Below, piece by piece: positions 32,016-34,454 of a DNA stretch of 34,454 nucleotides. The notes under the pieces were generated by a model. That model ran no database searches, had not been told where the DNA came from, and saw only the letters and a program-made list of their open reading frames with translations. Positions within the stretch are counted from its first letter, which is position 1. Each line of letters opens with the position of its first letter. The stretch spans positions 1 through 34,454 of the forward strand of contig NZ_JAVFCB010000008.1 in NCBI RefSeq assembly GCF_030865425.1. The letters run 5' to 3'. The DNA comes from Microbacterium capsulatum (lineage in GTDB: Bacteria; Actinomycetota; Actinomycetes; Actinomycetales; Microbacteriaceae). The translations under genes were made by a program, and so were the position numbers.

Positions 32016-33455
32016 TCAGACCGCTCGCGCCGCGATGATCCGGGCGTACTCGCGCCCGGAGTCCTTCACGATCCGCCGCTGCGTGTCGTAGTCGACCCGC
32101 ACGATCCCGAACCGCTTGCCGTACCCGAAGGACCACTCGTAGTTGTCCAGCAGCGACCAGGCGAAGTAGCCGCGCACGTCCACGCCCTCCTCGATCGCGT
32201 CGTGCGTCGCGGCGATGTGCTCGCGCAGGAACATCGCCCGCTCGGCGTCGTGCACGACCCCGCCGGCCTCCGCCACGTCGTCGTATGCGGCGCCGTTCTC
32301 GGTGACGTAGAGCGGGATCCCGGGCGCGTACTCGGTGCCGATCCGGCGCAGCACGCGGGTGAGCCCCTCGGGCTGCACCTCCCAGTCCATCCCGGTGCGA
32401 GGCAGCCCGCGCTCGACCCAGTGCACGTCGTCCGCCGCGGGGAACGGCGACCGCGTGAGCCGGGCGTTCCCGCCGTCGGCGCCGCCGTCGTGCGGGGTGC
32501 CCTCGGCGCCGGGCTGCGGCGTCCCCGAGAGGAGCTCGCCGTGGTAGTAGTTGATGCCCAGGCAGTCCAGGGGCGTCGCGATCGTCTCGAGGTCGCCGTC
32601 CTGGACCGCGTCCGCCCAGCGGCGCACGGCGAGTGGATCCACCGCCCGGATGTCGTCGACGACGTCGGCCGGATACTCTCCGCGGAACAGCGGATCCAGG
32701 AACCAGCGGTTGAACTGCCCGTCGATGCGGCGCGCGGCGTCGGCGTCGTCGGGGTCGCGCGCGTCGGCGGGATCCGCGACCGTGAGGTTCAGGGTGATCC
32801 CGAGGTCGAGCCCCGGGTCGCGCTCGCGCAGCGCCCGGATCGCGCGGCCGTGCCCGAGGAGCAGGTGGTGGGCGGCGAGGATCCCGTCCTCGACGCTCGT
32901 CCGGCCCGGCGCGTGCACGCCCGCCGTGTAGGAGAGGAAGGACGAGCACCACGGCTCGTTCAGGGTGGTCCAGTGGGTGACCCGGTCGCCGAGGGCGTCG
33001 TGCACGCTGAGGGCGTACTCGACGAAGCGGTCGACGGTGTCGCGTGACGTCCAGCCGCCTGTCTCCTCGAGCGCGTGCGGCAGGTCCCAGTGATAGAGCG
33101 TGAGCCACGGGACGATGCCGCCCGCGAGCAGCTCGTCGACGAGCCGGTCGTAGAACGCCAGGCCGGCGGGGTTCGCTGGGCCGCCGTCGGGCCGCACGCG
33201 CGCCCAGGAGGTCGAGAAGCGATACGTCTGCAGCCCGAGCTCGCCCATGAGCCGCACGTCGTCGCGATAGCGGTGGTAGTGGTCGCACGCGACGTCGCCG
33301 GTCTCGCCGTTCTGCACCGCACCCGGGACGCGGGCGAAGGCGTCCCAGATCGACGCGGTGCGTCCGTCCTCGAAGGCCGCACCCTCGATCTGGTAGGCGG
33401 CGGTGGCGGCCCCGAACAGGAAGCCGTCGGGGAATCGACGGATGGATGAGTTCAC
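32016..33455 (-). CDS. GH1 beta-glucosidase
   Basis: The 479-residue cytosolic (no signal peptide) family 1 glycosidase hydrolyses beta-glucosides such as cellobiose. It starts with RRFPDGFLFGAATAAYQIEGA, has acid/base Glu in TLNEPW (about 165-170), DCLGINYYHGE, nucleophile Glu in LYVTENGAAYDD (about 383) and ends with FAWSLLDNYEWSFGYGKRFGIVRVDYDTQRR. The start GTG has AAAGGAG 6 nt upstream. A much longer open frame upstream is not protein-like. Two CebR boxes surround its promoter and the CebR-like gene follows in the same transcript. It is therefore probably induced by cello-oligosaccharides, as BglC is in Streptomyces. Confidence 0.94.
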   Translation of the reverse strand: MNSSIRRFPDGFLFGAATAAYQIEGAAFEDGRTASIWDAFARVPGAVQNGETGDVACDHYHRYRDDVRLMGELGLQTYRFSTSWARVRPDGGPANPAGLAFYDRLVDELLAGGIVPWLTLYHWDLPHALEETGGWTSRDTVDRFVEYALSVHDALGDRVTHWTTLNEPWCSSFLSYTAGVHAPGRTSVEDGILAAHHLLLGHGRAIRALRERDPGLDLGITLNLTVADPADARDPDDADAARRIDGQFNRWFLDPLFRGEYPADVVDDIRAVDPLAVRRWADAVQDGDLETIATPLDCLGINYYHGELLSGTPQPGAEGTPHDGGADGGNARLTRSPFPAADDVHWVERGLPRTGMDWEVQPEGLTRVLRRIGTEYAPGIPLYVTENGAAYDDVAEAGGVVHDAERAMFLREHIAATHDAIEEGVDVRGYFAWSLLDNYEWSFGYGKRFGIVRVDYDTQRRIVKDSGREYARIIAARAV

Positions 33456-33487
33456 GCGCGCTCCTTTGCCGGACGCCCGATCGGGCC

Positions 33488-33503
33488 GTGAGAGCGCTCC
33501 CAC
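33488..33503. promoter_or_regulatory. CebR-type operator, promoter-proximal
   Basis: GTGAGAGCGCTCCCAC differs from the CebR box by one base in the left arm. It lies just downstream of the predicted transcription start of the beta-glucosidase gene. Confidence 0.75.
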
Positions 33504-33516
33504 GGCGCTGTCCACC

Positions 33517-33522
33517 AGCGTA
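33517..33522 (-). promoter_or_regulatory. -10 box of the beta-glucosidase gene
   Basis: On the minus strand TACGCT sits between the two CebR boxes and would start transcription near 33510. The -35 region would overlap the distal box. Confidence 0.5.
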
Positions 33523-33536
33523 TGGGAGCGCTCCCA
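33523..33536. promoter_or_regulatory. CebR box, perfect palindrome
   Basis: TGGGAGCGCTCCCA is the exact 14-bp CebR-box sequence described in Streptomyces. Its centre is 34 bp from that of the proximal site. Confidence 0.88.
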
Positions 33537-33567
33537 CGACGTCAACGGTCGACTGGGCCGGCCGGCG

Positions 33568-33644
33568 CGCGCCGAACTCAGTCGATACGCCGCGCAGCGG
33601 TCGATCTCGCCGACCCACGCCCTGTTCCGACTGAGTTCGGCGCG
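33568..33644. repeat. Perfect inverted repeat, 17-bp arms
   Basis: CGCGCCGAACTCAGTCG (33568-33584) and CGACTGAGTTCGGCGCG (33628-33644) are perfectly complementary around a 43-nt loop. It lies between the divergent beta-glucosidase and apt promoters, so it is not a terminator for either. Confidence 0.85.
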
Positions 33645-33668
33645 TCGAACGATCGAGCCCATCCCGCG

Positions 33669-33674
33669 TACCCT
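33669..33674 (+). promoter_or_regulatory. -10 box of leaderless apt
   Basis: TACCCT is followed by 6 nt and then the GTG at 33681. There is no ribosome site. The spacing is identical to that at purC and the kinase gene. Confidence 0.6.
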
Positions 33675-33680
33675 GGTGCG

Positions 33681-34202
33681 GTGACCTCCTCGCCCGCGCT
33701 CGTCCGTGCCGAATCGCTGATCCGCTCGATCCCGGACCACCCGCAGCCGGGCGTGCTGTTCCGCGACATCACGCCGCTGCTGGCCGACCGCGAAGCTCTG
33801 CACGCGACGACCGAGGCGCTCGTCGCACCGTTCCTCGGATCCTTCGACGTCGTCGCCGGGATCGAGGCGCGCGGGTTCATCCTCGCCGGGGCGGCGGCGA
33901 TCGCGGCGGGATCCGGCTTCGTGCCGATCCGCAAGGCGGGCAAGCTCCCGATCCCGGCCGCCGCCGTCGACTACACGCTCGAGTACGGCACCGCGACCGT
34001 CGAGATGCACGACGACCTGCCGGCCGGATCCCGGATCCTGCTCATCGACGACGTGCTCGCGACCGGCGGCACCCTGGCCGCAGGCCGGCGGATCGTCGAG
34101 CAGCTGGGCTATGTCGTCGCGGGGATCTCGGTGCTGTTCGAGATCGAGGCGCTGCGCGGCCGCGACCGCGTCGGCGACGTGCACACGGTGTTCCGCAGCT
34201 GA
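33681..34202 (+). CDS. apt: Adenine phosphoribosyltransferase
   Basis: The 173-residue cytosolic enzyme salvages adenine to AMP with PRPP. It shows PQPGVLFRDITPLL (about 18-31), AGIEARGFILAGA (about 57-69), FVPIRKAGKLP and the PRPP-binding motif ILLIDDVLATGGTLAAG (about 117-133). The length is normal for Apt. The GTG at 33681 is placed by the -10 box 6 nt upstream and by the family N-terminus. The open frame upstream runs through the 17-bp inverted repeat and is not protein-like. No other purine salvage gene is beside it. Confidence 0.95.
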   Translation: MTSSPALVRAESLIRSIPDHPQPGVLFRDITPLLADREALHATTEALVAPFLGSFDVVAGIEARGFILAGAAAIAAGSGFVPIRKAGKLPIPAAAVDYTLEYGTATVEMHDDLPAGSRILLIDDVLATGGTLAAGRRIVEQLGYVVAGISVLFEIEALRGRDRVGDVHTVFRS

Positions 34203-34392
34203 CGCAGCCCCGCCCCGCTGTCGCACCGCGCGCCGACCCACCCGCAGCCGCCCGGTCACCCGCCCTTCCCGGCCCGCCCTTTCCCGGCCTTCGCCCGTCC
34301 TTCCCCCGCGCTTCTCCCGCTTCCCCTGCTTCCCCCGCGATTCCCCCGGTCCTCCCCCGTCCTCCCCTCTGTTCGCTGGTCGCGACACGCCC
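34203..34392. other. Pyrimidine-rich tract, no gene seen
   Basis: From about 34258 to 34374 the plus strand is almost only C and T with scattered G, built from loosely repeated CTTCCCCCGCG-like units. I see no gene, tRNA or clear hairpin. It may be a decayed short tandem repeat. Confidence 0.6.
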
Positions 34393-34454
34393 TCAGTCCG
34401 CCGGTTCGACGGCGGGTCGCGGCCCGCGGACAGGGTCGGGCACCCCGGCCGCCC
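34393..34454 (-). CDS. Possible C-terminal end of a gene cut by the window
   Basis: One minus-strand frame is open from the window edge to a TGA at 34395-34393, ending in RGPRPAVEPAD, with G/C at most third positions. Twenty codons are too few to name a family or to be sure it is coding. Confidence 0.2.
   Translation of the reverse strand, partial: AAGVPDPVRGPRPAVEPAD

Noticed and set aside
33456..34388. Long N-terminal extension of the beta-glucosidase through apt
   Set aside because: It is antisense to apt and has shadow-frame composition. The GTG at 33455 has AAAGGAG at proper spacing.
1..34454. tRNA, rRNA, riboswitch or insertion sequence
   Set aside because: No cloverleaf, rRNA segment, known riboswitch core or transposase was recognised by reading both strands.

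Overview
The window comes from a chromosome of a high-GC Actinomycetota bacterium. Codon third positions are strongly G/C, GTG and TTG starts are common, and several genes look leaderless behind TANNNT-type -10 boxes. A LacI-family operator identical to the streptomycete CebR box is present. The lineage is probably close to Microbacteriaceae, but this is an inference from general style and not from a marker gene.

Layout. (1) 1-3.6 kb: a 20-bp tandem repeat, purC (leaderless), an intergenic region with a duplicated hairpin element bracketing a decayed NTF2/SnoaL-like fragment, a uracil-xanthine permease gene, and a convergent TetR regulator. (2) 4.2-17.7 kb: a catabolic block. It holds a crotonase, a TetR regulator, an aldehyde dehydrogenase, and a six-gene-plus minus-strand operon. 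That operon reads: polar-amino-acid-type ABC importer (lipoprotein, permease, ATPase), ThDP-dependent enzyme, zinc-type alcohol dehydrogenase, amidohydrolase-fold protein without metal ligands, ADP-forming acyl-CoA synthetase, FMN-dependent alpha-hydroxyacid oxidase. Four palindromes of the form CTRAACG-NN-CGTTYAG lie at or near every transcription unit of this block, one of them inside the core promoter of the operon. They look like one TetR regulon. (3) 17.8-27.2 kb: a nine-gene minus-strand operon. It encodes a histidinol-dehydrogenase paralogue, a complete Dpp/Opp-type ABC importer, a DadA/glycine-oxidase-like flavoenzyme, an alpha/beta hydrolase and a cysteine-less isochorismatase-fold protein. 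A divergent LacI regulator and a pair of TATACGTAT operators lie at its head. (4) 28.6-30.5 kb: a NarL-type two-component system. (5) 30.5-30.95 kb: five tandem 73-bp units, each able to fold as a hairpin. (6) 31-33.5 kb: a CebR-like LacI repressor and a GH1 beta-glucosidase, with two CebR boxes bracketing the promoter. (7) 33.7-34.2 kb: apt (leaderless), followed by a pyrimidine-rich tract.

How it works together. Region 2 reads as uptake of an organic or amino acid, followed by oxidation of a 2-hydroxyacid, ThDP-dependent C-C cleavage, aldehyde oxidation, CoA activation and a crotonase step. Region 3 reads as uptake of a small alcohol- or amine-containing compound, then oxidation by HisD-type and FAD enzymes and hydrolysis. 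Neither substrate can be named from sequence alone. The most unusual non-coding features are the 73-bp hairpin array, the other long intergenic hairpins with unrelated arm sequences, and a strong excess of GGATCC across coding and non-coding DNA.
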